From: Bacteroidia bacterium
GTDB lineage: Bacteria; Bacteroidota; Bacteroidia; Flavobacteriales; Flavobacteriaceae
Reading direction: 5' to 3'
Assembly: GCA_030427865.1 (NCBI GenBank)
Contig: JAUICK010000001.1
Coordinates: 124,001 to 188,000, forward strand
Length of the DNA stretch: 64,000 nt
Under the pieces are notes generated by a model. It was not told the origin of the DNA. It made no database searches and saw nothing but the letters and a program-made list of their open reading frames with translations. Position 1 is the first letter of the stretch. Each line of letters opens with the position of its first letter. Position numbers and translations under genes: made by a program. Of the stretch, positions 44,806 to 53,194 are shown in pieces.

Positions 44806-46263
44806 TTATTTTTTGGGTAATATTACTGTAAAAACTGTACCTACTTTTTCTTTAGAAGTAAAAGAGATAGAACCATTATAAGCTTCTATTATATTTTTAA
44901 TCATTGCCAAACCTAAGCCCATTCCACTGGTTTTGGTGGTAAATTTAGGTTCGAAAATTAAGTTTTTAACTTCTTCAGAAATTCCTTTTCCATTATCAGA
45001 AACTAAAATTTTTATATTTTCATCTTCAGATAAAACTTTAACCTCTATTAAAGGGGTTTCTTCTTGATCTGTAGCTTGTATAGCATTTTTAACCAAATTA
45101 GTTACAATTCGAATCAGTTGAGTTTTATCTAAATTAGCATATAATTCTTTTTCTATTGAATGGTATTTGATGTATTCTTCTGCAAAAATATCAAGTGCAA
45201 ATTTTACCACACTTATTACTTCTATTCTTTCCTTTTTTTGAGTAGGCATTTTGGCAAAATCTGAAAATGCAGAAGCTATAGAGCTCATTACATCTATTTG
45301 CTGAATTAAGGTTTGACTAAATTCAGTTAGTTTTTCTTTTGCTCTTTCGTCTTCAGCATTAAACTTACGCTCAAAGCTTTGAACGGTTAATCTCATTGGT
45401 GTTAATGGGTTTTTTATCTCGTGAGCTACTTGTTTTGCCATTTCTCTCCAAGCTTGTTCACGCTCACTTTGCGCTAATTTAGCTGCACTTTCTTCTAACT
45501 CATCAATCATGTTATTATAAGCATCTACCAATATTTCTATCTCAGAACTTGCTTTGTTTAGAATAATTTTTTCGTTTCTTTCATTCAATCGAGTTTGTTC
45601 CATTTTATCTGAAATGGTCTTAATAGACCTTGTAATGTAACTTGATAAAAAGTAAGCAAGTGCAATAGCAATTAAAAACATTAAAATATATACCAACCCT
45701 AATCTCGATATAAATTCTCTCAGTTCTTTTTCTATTTCTGAATTATCTTGGGTAAACTGTAATTCTAAAATACCAATTCTCTTAAATTTTGGGTCGTGAA
45801 TGTAAGAATATGAAGATTGATAGCCAATCTCTTTCTCTTCTCTTGTTTTTAATATTTTATGGTTAGAATTTTGTGCTAATTCTTTTAAAACATTTGCAGG
45901 TATTGGCTTAGCATCTATTTTCTCGAAAGCACTTGCAATTGATGACTTTAGTAGGTTTCCTTCTAAATCGTATATTGATATATTTAGTTTATTAATAGAA
46001 GATATTTCATAAATACGTTCTTGAAAAATCTTAGGTAAATTTGCAGTATTTACAGGGTAAGTGGTTTTGTTTTTTAATTCTAACTCTATGGTTTGTTTTG
46101 TTGTAGCTTCTTTACGCTCAAAACGTTGAATATTATAATCTTTTGTTTGTTCATCATATTGATAAACTGTAACTACCAAAATTAAAATTGATGCTAATAA
46201 CACCAATAAAATCATGGATAAAAATATTCTTATTCGAAGTGAAAAATTTTTAAATTTAAACAA
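44806..46263 (-). CDS. Membrane sensor histidine kinase (HAMP/HisKA, NtrY-like)
   Basis: 485 residues. TM1 is about 13-33, then a 155-residue periplasmic sensor, TM2 about 189-209 and a HAMP linker about 208-258. The HisKA motif is MAKQVAHEIKNPLTPMRL with His281 and the NtrY-like NPLTPM. The ATPase has LVKNAIQAT (N box), DNGKGIS (G1) and GMGLGLAMIKNIIEA (G2). No response regulator gene adjoins it. It lies between a small lipoprotein gene (3 bases) and the enoyl-CoA hydratase gene. Confidence 0.93.
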   Translation of the reverse strand: MFKFKNFSLRIRIFLSMILLVLLASILILVVTVYQYDEQTKDYNIQRFERKEATTKQTIELELKNKTTYPVNTANLPKIFQERIYEISSINKLNISIYDLEGNLLKSSIASAFEKIDAKPIPANVLKELAQNSNHKILKTREEKEIGYQSSYSYIHDPKFKRIGILELQFTQDNSEIEKELREFISRLGLVYILMFLIAIALAYFLSSYITRSIKTISDKMEQTRLNERNEKIILNKASSEIEILVDAYNNMIDELEESAAKLAQSEREQAWREMAKQVAHEIKNPLTPMRLTVQSFERKFNAEDERAKEKLTEFSQTLIQQIDVMSSIASAFSDFAKMPTQKKERIEVISVVKFALDIFAEEYIKYHSIEKELYANLDKTQLIRIVTNLVKNAIQATDQEETPLIEVKVLSEDENIKILVSDNGKGISEEVKNLIFEPKFTTKTSGMGLGLAMIKNIIEAYNGSISFTSKEKVGTVFTVILPKK

Positions 46264-46266
46264 GCT

Positions 46267-46728
46267 CTATTCTTTTATTCTTTTCGTTTTCATTGTAAGT
46301 AAGTCGTCAAAATCACCATCTTCATCCCAATCATATTTGCTTTTACCAATAAAGCCTTCTTTAGTTTTTGTAATATGATAACTAACTTTCATATCTCTAC
46401 CTCCGTAATTAAATTCTACAGTTAAAGAATCATCTACCACAACCCATTTTCCATCAGATTTAGAAACCTGTTCTCCTTTTTTGTTTTTAAACCATGCAGA
46501 AAAAGTACCGTCTGAATTATATTTTGATTGCGCTACCAACTCTGGATTGTTTTCAAATTTATCTTCATAAACCTGTAAAGAGTCTGTTTTATTTACTGTT
46601 TCCATTTCAATTTTTAAATAAGTTGTTTGCCAACTATCTATTATATATTCTTTTGTGGTTTTTTCTGAACTACAACTTGCAAAAAGTATTCCAAAAAAAA
46701 CAATGAAAAAGAAAGGTTTTGTTTTCAT
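46267..46728 (-). CDS. Small lipocalin-like lipoprotein
   Basis: 153 residues. The lipobox FASC has its Cys at residue 19. The mature domain, with GTFSAWFKNKKGEQVSKSDGKW and a final DLLTMKTKRIKE, looks like the short DUF4488/lipocalin-like beta sandwiches of Bacteroidota. It starts the operon with the histidine kinase; a role as its extracytoplasmic accessory is possible but not shown. Confidence 0.78.
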   Translation of the reverse strand: MKTKPFFFIVFFGILFASCSSEKTTKEYIIDSWQTTYLKIEMETVNKTDSLQVYEDKFENNPELVAQSKYNSDGTFSAWFKNKKGEQVSKSDGKWVVVDDSLTVEFNYGGRDMKVSYHITKTKEGFIGKSKYDWDEDGDFDDLLTMKTKRIKE

Positions 46729-46766
46729 TTCTATGTTTTAAATTGATTGACAAGATACTCAAATAA

Positions 46767-46798
46767 AAAAGTCGCTACAAATACTGTAACGACTTTTG
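46767..46798 (-). terminator. Terminator after leuS
   Basis: On the minus strand AAAAGTCGTTAC and GTAGCGACTTTT pair with one G:U-type position around ATACT-like loop DNA, followed by T6. Confidence 0.75.
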
Positions 46799-46822
46799 AT
46801 ATTGTTTTAACAAATGTAGTTT

Positions 46823-49800
46823 TTAACCTACAATATTTACAATTTTGCCAGGTACTACAATTACTTTTTTAGGTGTTCTACCTTGCAATTGCGCTTGGGT
46901 TTTTTTATGAGCCATAACTGTTTTTTCTATCTCGTCTTTGCTCATGTCTAAAGGTAATTCTAACGTAAAACGCATTTTCCCATTAAAAGAAATAGGATAA
47001 TTTTTAGTGCTTTCTACCAAATGTTTTGCATCAAATTTTGGAAAGGTAACTGTAGAAATGCTTTCTGTATACCCTAACTGACTCCATAATTCTTCTGCAA
47101 TATGAGGCGCATAAGGTGAAATTAATACCAATAATGGTTCTAAGATTTCACGTTTATTACATTTTTGAGTGGTTAACTCATTTACCGCAATCATAAATGT
47201 AGAAACAGAAGTATTAAAAGAGAAATTCTCTATATCTTCTTCTACTTTTTTTATAGTTTTGTGTAGTGTTTTTAACTCGTCTTTTGTTGGTGTTGCATCA
47301 GAAACCTCAAATTTTTCTCCATTATAGAATAATTTCCATAATTTTTTTAAGAAAGAATACACGCCAGAAATACCAGAGGTTTTCCAAGGTTTTGCTTGTT
47401 CTAAAGGTCCTAAAAACATCTCAAACAAACGCAATGCATCTGCTCCATATTCTTCGCAAATATCATCTGGATTTACCACATTGTATTTGGATTTGGACAT
47501 TTTTTCTACTTCTCTATAAACTTTAAAAGTGTTGTCTTTTTCAGTGATAAATTCAGCGTTTTTATAATCTTGATTTAAAGGATGATTTTTAAACCCTTCA
47601 ATATCTAATTCATCAGAAGCATTTACCAAAGAAACATCTGCGTGAATCGCATTTTTAGTAATCATTACCAAATCTGAATAATTTGGATTCAATAATTTTT
47701 TATCTAACAAGTAATTTTTAACAATGTTCTCAAATTCATCATCCGAACTAAACAAATTTTTAGAAACAAAAAGAGTTGGTATATTTTCGATTATATCATC
47801 ATTAGATTTATCAATAGCACAACCGTTTTTTACAAACACAGATATTTTGTATACAAAAGCACTTGTCCCCAAAATCATTCCTTGGTTAATGAGTTTTTTA
47901 GCAAACTCATCTACAGGTACAATATTTCTATCAAACAAAAATTTTTGCCAAAAACGTGCATATAATAAATGCCCTGTTGCATGCTCAGAACCACCTATAT
48001 ACAAGTCTACTTCTTTCCAATAATCTAACGCTTCTTTACTTGCAAATTCATGAGAATTTTTAGCATCCATATACCTGTTAAAATACCAAGAACTTCCTGC
48101 CCACCCTGGCATAGTATTGAGCTCTAAAGGAAAAACAGTTTTGTTATTTATTTTAGAATTCTCAACGACAGAATTGGTTTCTGTATCCCAAGCCCAAACC
48201 TCTGCATTTCCTAAAGGTGGTTTACCATCTTCTGTTGGTAGGTATTTTTCAACTTCTGGCAATACAATTGGCAAATGTTTTGTGTCAATAATTTGTGGCA
48301 TTGCATCTTTGTAATACACAGGAAAAGGCTCGCCCCAATAACGTTGTCTGCTAAAAACAGCATCACGCAATCTGTAATTTATTTTGCCATATCCTATTCT
48401 ACGTTTTTCCAATTCATAAATTACGGTTTTCATCGCTTTTTTGTATGGCAATCCGTTTAGAAAATCAGAATTTGTAAGTTTGGTATTTCCTTTTTCAGCA
48501 AAAGCTGCTGTAGAAATATCTACTCCATCAAAAATATTAGGAATAGGAATCTTAAAATGTTTTGCAAAATCGTAATCGCGCTGATCTCCACAAGGAACAG
48601 CCATAACAGCTCCTGTACCATAAGATGCTAAGACATAATCTCCAATCCAAATTTGAATTTTTTCGCCAGAAAAAGGATGAATTGCATACGCACCTGTAAA
48701 CGCTCCAGAAATGGTTTTTACATCTGCCATTCTATCGCGTTCAGAACGTTTAGCTGTAGCTTCTATATACGCATTTACCTTTCTTTTTTGCTCTTCTGTT
48801 ACAATTTGTGATACGAGTTCGTGTTCGGGAGCTAAAGTCATAAAACTTACTCCAAAAATAGTATCAGGTCTTGTTGTGAATACGTCAATCCTATCCCTCA
48901 ATCCCTTTCCTGAGGAAAGGGAAGCTTTGGCTAATGCTTGTTTAATCTTTTTTAAAACACCTTCGATATCACCAATTACTTGCTGATTTGTAAAACGAAT
49001 GACATCATAACCTAAATCTTCTAAAATTTTTGTTCTTTCATTATCCTTTTCTTGCTGTTCTTCTGTATTATGGTAATCACCATCTACTTCAATAATCAAT
49101 TTTAATTGCAAACAAACAAAATCAACAATAAAGTCATCTATTAAATGTTGTCTTCTAAATTTTAGTCCTAATTTCTTTCCTTTTAATTGTTGCCATAAAG
49201 CACTTTCAGCTTTAGTAGGATTATTTCTGTTTTCTTTAGCTTTCTCAATTAAAAGAGCTGAATTATTTCCACCAGTCATATAACCTAACTCATTTTCAGA
49301 GTCAGATTTCTCTTTCCCTTTGGGGAAGGTTAGGATGGGGAAAGAAACCATTGCTCCTTGACTTCTACCTATCCAATTGGTTTGAGAATCTTTTAGCGGT
49401 TGAGGCCAATCTATAGTGTTCAATCCATCTAATAAACGTTGCGCATACGCAGAAATTCGCATAGACCACTGTGTCATTTTTTTTCGTACAACAGGATGTC
49501 CTCCTCGTTCTGAAACGCCGTTTACAATTTCGTCATTGGCTAAAACTGTTCCTAAAGCAGGACACCAGTTTACTTCTGTATCAGACAAAAATGTTAAACG
49601 ATATTGTAATAAAATTTCTTGTTTTTTAGTTGATGAAAAACTGTTCCATTCATCACTTGAAAAAGAAACAATATCCTCGTCGCAAACCGCATTTACAGTT
49701 GTATTTCCATTACTTTCAAAAATTGAAATCAAGGTTGATATATCTTCTGCTTTGTTAGTATTTTTATTATACCAAGAGTTGAACAACTGAATGAAAATCC

Positions 49801-50209
49801 ACTGTGTCCATTTGTAATATTCAGGATTTGAAGTACGCACTTCTCTGCTCCAATCAAAAGAAAAACCAATTTGATCTAACTGTCTTCTGTAGGTTTTAAT
49901 ATTTTCTTCTGTAGTTTTTGCAGGATGCTGCCCAGTTAGAATGGCATATTGTTCTGCAGGTAAACCAAAAGAATCGTACCCTTGTGGATGCAATACGTTA
50001 AACCCTTTGTGGCGTTTGTAACGTGCATAAATATCTGATGCAATATAACCTAATGGATGCCCAACATGTAAACCTGCTCCAGAAGGATAAGGAAACATGT
50101 CTAACACATAATACTTTGGTTTGTCTGCATTATTTTTTGCCTTAAAAGTTTGGTTTTTTGCCCAGAACTCTTGCCACTTCTTTTCAATTTCTTGATGATT
50201 GTACTGCAT
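46823..50209 (-). CDS. leuS: Leucyl-tRNA synthetase carrying an inserted DUF559 domain
   Basis: 1128 residues; without the insert it would be about 980, in the Bacteroidota range. It charges tRNA-Leu. The HIGH-type motif is GLHVGHPLG (about 46-54), WCPALG lies at 215-220, the editing-domain T-rich segment VFTTRPDTIFG at 443-453, and KMSKS at 903-907. Between SQGAMVSFPI and the T-rich segment about 147 residues intrude (about 292-438) with DUF559 motifs. Both flanks match ordinary LeuRS in the same frame, so this is not a frameshift. Residues about 785-900 hold a long lineage-type insert before KMSKS. Confidence 0.95.
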   Translation of the reverse strand: MQYNHQEIEKKWQEFWAKNQTFKAKNNADKPKYYVLDMFPYPSGAGLHVGHPLGYIASDIYARYKRHKGFNVLHPQGYDSFGLPAEQYAILTGQHPAKTTEENIKTYRRQLDQIGFSFDWSREVRTSNPEYYKWTQWIFIQLFNSWYNKNTNKAEDISTLISIFESNGNTTVNAVCDEDIVSFSSDEWNSFSSTKKQEILLQYRLTFLSDTEVNWCPALGTVLANDEIVNGVSERGGHPVVRKKMTQWSMRISAYAQRLLDGLNTIDWPQPLKDSQTNWIGRSQGAMVSFPILTFPKGKEKSDSENELGYMTGGNNSALLIEKAKENRNNPTKAESALWQQLKGKKLGLKFRRQHLIDDFIVDFVCLQLKLIIEVDGDYHNTEEQQEKDNERTKILEDLGYDVIRFTNQQVIGDIEGVLKKIKQALAKASLSSGKGLRDRIDVFTTRPDTIFGVSFMTLAPEHELVSQIVTEEQKRKVNAYIEATAKRSERDRMADVKTISGAFTGAYAIHPFSGEKIQIWIGDYVLASYGTGAVMAVPCGDQRDYDFAKHFKIPIPNIFDGVDISTAAFAEKGNTKLTNSDFLNGLPYKKAMKTVIYELEKRRIGYGKINYRLRDAVFSRQRYWGEPFPVYYKDAMPQIIDTKHLPIVLPEVEKYLPTEDGKPPLGNAEVWAWDTETNSVVENSKINNKTVFPLELNTMPGWAGSSWYFNRYMDAKNSHEFASKEALDYWKEVDLYIGGSEHATGHLLYARFWQKFLFDRNIVPVDEFAKKLINQGMILGTSAFVYKISVFVKNGCAIDKSNDDIIENIPTLFVSKNLFSSDDEFENIVKNYLLDKKLLNPNYSDLVMITKNAIHADVSLVNASDELDIEGFKNHPLNQDYKNAEFITEKDNTFKVYREVEKMSKSKYNVVNPDDICEEYGADALRLFEMFLGPLEQAKPWKTSGISGVYSFLKKLWKLFYNGEKFEVSDATPTKDELKTLHKTIKKVEEDIENFSFNTSVSTFMIAVNELTTQKCNKREILEPLLVLISPYAPHIAEELWSQLGYTESISTVTFPKFDAKHLVESTKNYPISFNGKMRFTLELPLDMSKDEIEKTVMAHKKTQAQLQGRTPKKVIVVPGKIVNIVG
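48903..48921. repeat. Hairpin at one end of the leuS insertion
   Basis: CCCTTTCC-TGA-GGAAAGGG, a perfect 8-bp stem at the insert end nearer the leuS T-rich segment. Confidence 0.8.
49315..49328. repeat. Hairpin at the other end of the leuS insertion
   Basis: TTCCC-TTTG-GGGAA; a related CCCTTT/GGGAA-type stem next to the SFPILTF codons of leuS. Confidence 0.6.
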
Positions 50210-50228
50210 CTTTTTTTGTTTAAGGATG

Positions 50229-50259
50229 CAAATTTACGTTTATTCTGTAAAAGAGTAAA
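50229..50259 (-). promoter_or_regulatory. Promoter of leuS
   Basis: On the minus strand TTTA, 19 bases, TAAATTTG. The -7 is an exact TANNTTTG and the -33 is one base off TTTG; it ends 20 bases from the ATG. Confidence 0.65.
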
Positions 50260-50288
50260 TAAACTGTGGTTTAAATATGGTGTAACTA

Positions 50289-50327
50289 AAAAAAGAGATT
50301 TCTAAAATTAGAAATCTCTTTTTTTAT
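50289..50327 (-). terminator. Terminator after infB
   Basis: AAAAAGAGATTTCTAA / TTAGAAATCTCTTTTT with T7 on either strand; it closes the rimP-nusA-infB operon. Confidence 0.85.
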
Positions 50328-50341
50328 ATGTTTAGAAAGTA

Positions 50342-53134
50342 TTATTTCAACTTCTTCTTAACTGCTACTTCTTGATAAGCTTCTATTTGATCTCCTTCTT
50401 GAATATCATTGTAATTCTTAATTTGAAGCCCACAATCGTAGCCTTTAGCTACTTCTTTAACATCGTCTTTAAAGCGCTTTAATGATGCTAAAACTCCGTC
50501 ATGAACTACAATTCCATCTCTAATAATTCTAATTTTAGAATCTCTAAAGATTTTACCAGACATTACCATACAACCTGCAATATTACCTACTTTAGAAATT
50601 TTATAAACTTCTCTAATTTCTACATTACCAGTAACCTCTTCTTTCATTTCTGGAGATAACATTCCTTCCATGGCGTCTTTTAAGTCGTTAATGGCATCAT
50701 AAATAATAGAATAAGTTCTAATATCTACTTCTTCTCTATCGGCTACAGCTCTTGCATTTCCTTGCGGACGCACATTAAATCCAACAATAATTGCATCTGA
50801 GGCTGTTGCTAACAACACATCGCTTTCTGTAATGGCTCCAACACCTTTGTGTAAGATATTTACTTGAATTTCTTCAGTCGATAATTTCTGGAAAGAGTTG
50901 GTTAAAGCTTCTACAGAACCATCCACATCTCCTTTTAGAATAATGTTTAATTCTTTAAAGTCTCCTAAGGCAATTCTACGTCCGATTTCATCTAAAGTTA
51001 ATGTTTTCTGAGTTCTAACAGATTGCTCACGTTGTAATTGAGAACGTTTTGTTGCAATTTGTTTTGCTTCTCTTTCGTCATCAAAAACAATGAATTTATC
51101 ACCTGCTTGTGGTGCTCCATCTAAACCTAAGATAGAAACTGGTGTTGATGGTCCAGCAACTTTTAGTTTGTTTCCTTTATCATCAAACATTGCTTTTACC
51201 TTACCACTGTTTTTACCAGCTAAGATATAATCGCCAATTCTTAAGGTTCCTGCTTGTACCAAAATTGTAGTTACATAACCTCTACCTTTGTCTAACTGAG
51301 CTTCTACAACTGCCCCAACTGCATTTTTATTAGGATTTGCTTTTAGTTCTAAAACTTCTGCTTCTAATAAAACTTTTTCTAACAATTCATCAATTCCTTG
51401 ACCTGTTTTTGCAGAAATATCTTGCGATTGAATGTTACCACCCCATTCTTCAATTAATAAATTCATTGAAGAAAGTTGCGTTTTTACATTATCTGGATTC
51501 GCATTTGGTTTATCAATCTTGTTAATTGCAAATATGATTGGTACTCCAGCAGCTTGTGCGTGAGAAATTGCTTCTTTGGTTTGTGGCATTACATCATCAT
51601 CTGCGGCAGCAACAATAATTACTAAATCGGTTACTTGCGCACCACGTGCACGCATTGCTGTAAAGGCTTCGTGACCAGGTGTATCTAAGAATGCTATTTT
51701 TTCATCACCAACATTTACAGAATACGCTCCAATATGTTGTGTAATTCCTCCACTTTCGCCATCTACAATATTTGCATTTCTAATATAATCTAATAGAGAT
51801 GTTTTACCATGATCTACGTGCCCCATTACTGTAATAATTGGTGCTCGTTTTTCTAAATCTTCTGGTTTATCTTCTACCTCTTCTATAGCTTCTTCTACTT
51901 CTGCTCCAATAAACTCTACTTTATAGTTAAATTCTTCTGCAACAATAACTAATGTTTCTGCATCTAAACGCTGATTCATAGTTACCATCATCCCTAACAT
52001 CATACAAGAAGAAATGATATCTGTTACAGGGACTTCCATCATTGTAGCAACTTCACTTACTGTAACAAATTCTGTTACTTTTAATATTTTGTTGTCTAAT
52101 GCTTGTGCTTCTTGTTCTGCTTCAGTCTGCTCTCTATGTGCGTCTCTTTTGCTTCTTCTGTATTTTGCTCCTTTTCCTTTAGAAGATTTTCCTTGTAATT
52201 TCTCTAAAGTTTCTCTTACTTGCTTTTGGATTTCTGCTTCTGTTGGCTCTTCTTTTTTAATAGTTGATCTTTGGTTACCTCTTCCTTTATTAAATCCTCC
52301 TCTGTTTCCTTGACCTCCTCTATTATTTTGGTTTCCTCTATTGTTATTAGATGTATTAGAACCTGGTTTGCTAATTCTTTTTCTTTTTTTCTTAGTATCT
52401 GAAGCTTTGGCTGTATCTTTTTTCTCTTCTTTTTTCTTTTTAGGCTTTTCAAATTGCTTTAAATCAATTTTCTTACCTGTAAAGTTTGGGCCGTCTAATT
52501 TTTTGTACTGAGTTTTGATTGCTTCAGCTGTTTCTGGCGTAACTTCTTCTTTCTTTGCTGCAACTTTTGGAGCTTCCTCTTTCTTAACCTCTGTTTTTGG
52601 TTCTACTTTTGGAGTTTCCTTTTTCTCAGGAATAATTGTTTTTACAACTTTTATTCCTTCTAATTTTGGCGCTTTAGCTTCAACAATAGGAGTTTCGACT
52701 TTTTTAGGCTCTTTTACAACCTCTTTAGGTTCTTCTTTTACCTCATCGACTTTTTTATCTGCTGGTTTTTTGCCAACGTTATCAATATCGATTTTGCCAA
52801 CAGTTTTAAACTCTAATTTATCTGCTTTGGCTTTTAAAACCTCTTCTTTCTTGGCTTCTGCCGCTCTTTTCTCTTCTAATTTAGCTTCTGCCGCTAATCG
52901 AATTGCTTCTTTCTCTTTACGTTTTTCCTCTCCAACTTCTTTAGATGCAGCTTTTTTATTTGCATCTGTTTCAAAGCCGTCAAGTAATACTTGATAAACG
53001 TCGTCAGTTATTTTAGTGGTTGGTCTTGCTTCTATTTCGTGACCTTTATCCGCTAAATACTCGACAGCTCTATCAAGAGAAATATTTAACTCTCTTAAAA
53101 CTTTATTAAGCCTCATTGTTTTGCCTACAGACAT
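50342..53134 (-). CDS. infB: Translation initiation factor IF-2
   Basis: 930 residues. An N-terminal IF2_N module (MRLNKVLRELNISLDRAVEYL) is followed by a long Lys/Glu/Pro-rich linker (about 60-330), including a Gly/Asn/Arg-rich patch (260-290). A second IF2_N-like part (about 345-410) precedes the GTPase: GHVDHGKT at 438-445, DTPGHEAF and NKID. Domains II to IV follow (VRPQGNARAVADREEVDIR). It places initiator tRNA on the ribosome. Last gene of the operon with rimP and nusA, 60 bases after nusA. Confidence 0.97.
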   Translation of the reverse strand: MSVGKTMRLNKVLRELNISLDRAVEYLADKGHEIEARPTTKITDDVYQVLLDGFETDANKKAASKEVGEEKRKEKEAIRLAAEAKLEEKRAAEAKKEEVLKAKADKLEFKTVGKIDIDNVGKKPADKKVDEVKEEPKEVVKEPKKVETPIVEAKAPKLEGIKVVKTIIPEKKETPKVEPKTEVKKEEAPKVAAKKEEVTPETAEAIKTQYKKLDGPNFTGKKIDLKQFEKPKKKKEEKKDTAKASDTKKKRKRISKPGSNTSNNNRGNQNNRGGQGNRGGFNKGRGNQRSTIKKEEPTEAEIQKQVRETLEKLQGKSSKGKGAKYRRSKRDAHREQTEAEQEAQALDNKILKVTEFVTVSEVATMMEVPVTDIISSCMMLGMMVTMNQRLDAETLVIVAEEFNYKVEFIGAEVEEAIEEVEDKPEDLEKRAPIITVMGHVDHGKTSLLDYIRNANIVDGESGGITQHIGAYSVNVGDEKIAFLDTPGHEAFTAMRARGAQVTDLVIIVAAADDDVMPQTKEAISHAQAAGVPIIFAINKIDKPNANPDNVKTQLSSMNLLIEEWGGNIQSQDISAKTGQGIDELLEKVLLEAEVLELKANPNKNAVGAVVEAQLDKGRGYVTTILVQAGTLRIGDYILAGKNSGKVKAMFDDKGNKLKVAGPSTPVSILGLDGAPQAGDKFIVFDDEREAKQIATKRSQLQREQSVRTQKTLTLDEIGRRIALGDFKELNIILKGDVDGSVEALTNSFQKLSTEEIQVNILHKGVGAITESDVLLATASDAIIVGFNVRPQGNARAVADREEVDIRTYSIIYDAINDLKDAMEGMLSPEMKEEVTGNVEIREVYKISKVGNIAGCMVMSGKIFRDSKIRIIRDGIVVHDGVLASLKRFKDDVKEVAKGYDCGLQIKNYNDIQEGDQIEAYQEVAVKKKLK

Positions 53135-53194
53135 ATATTTTTTTTAACTTATTACTTGTAAAAATATACTTTTTACTTTACTTCTTGCTATAAT

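Larger units (their letters stand above)
48888..49337 (-). mobile_element. In-frame DUF559 (Vsr-like endonuclease) insertion inside leuS
   Basis: About 450 bp (150 codons) encode residues about 292-440 of the leuS product. The core, from ELGYMTGGNNSALLIEKAKE to about KKIKQAL, matches DUF559: ALWQQLKGKKLGLKFRRQH, DFIVDF with Asp363, LIIEVDG with Glu374/Asp376 and VIRFTNQQV. These are the likely metal-binding residues of a Vsr/PD-(D/E)XK-type nuclease. Both ends carry hairpins (49315-49328 and 48903-48921) and a 9-bp inverted terminal match, ATCCTAACC/ATCCTATCC. No intein splice motifs are present, so the domain should remain in the protein. Confidence 0.8.

Noticed and set aside
48888..49337. 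Intein explanation for the extra LeuRS segment
   Set aside because: No N-terminal Cys/Ser splice block, no penultimate His-Asn and no C-terminal Cys/Ser/Thr junction are visible, and 150 codons with only a DUF559 domain do not fit.
46823..50209. leuS as a frameshifted or broken gene because of its abnormal length
   Set aside because: One continuous frame holds all synthetase motifs from HIGH to KMSKS and the normal C-terminal domain.
52515..52994. A 159-residue plus-strand reading frame rich in Ser, Phe and Ala
   Set aside because: It is the complement of the Lys/Glu-rich infB linker, has biased composition and no independent signals.
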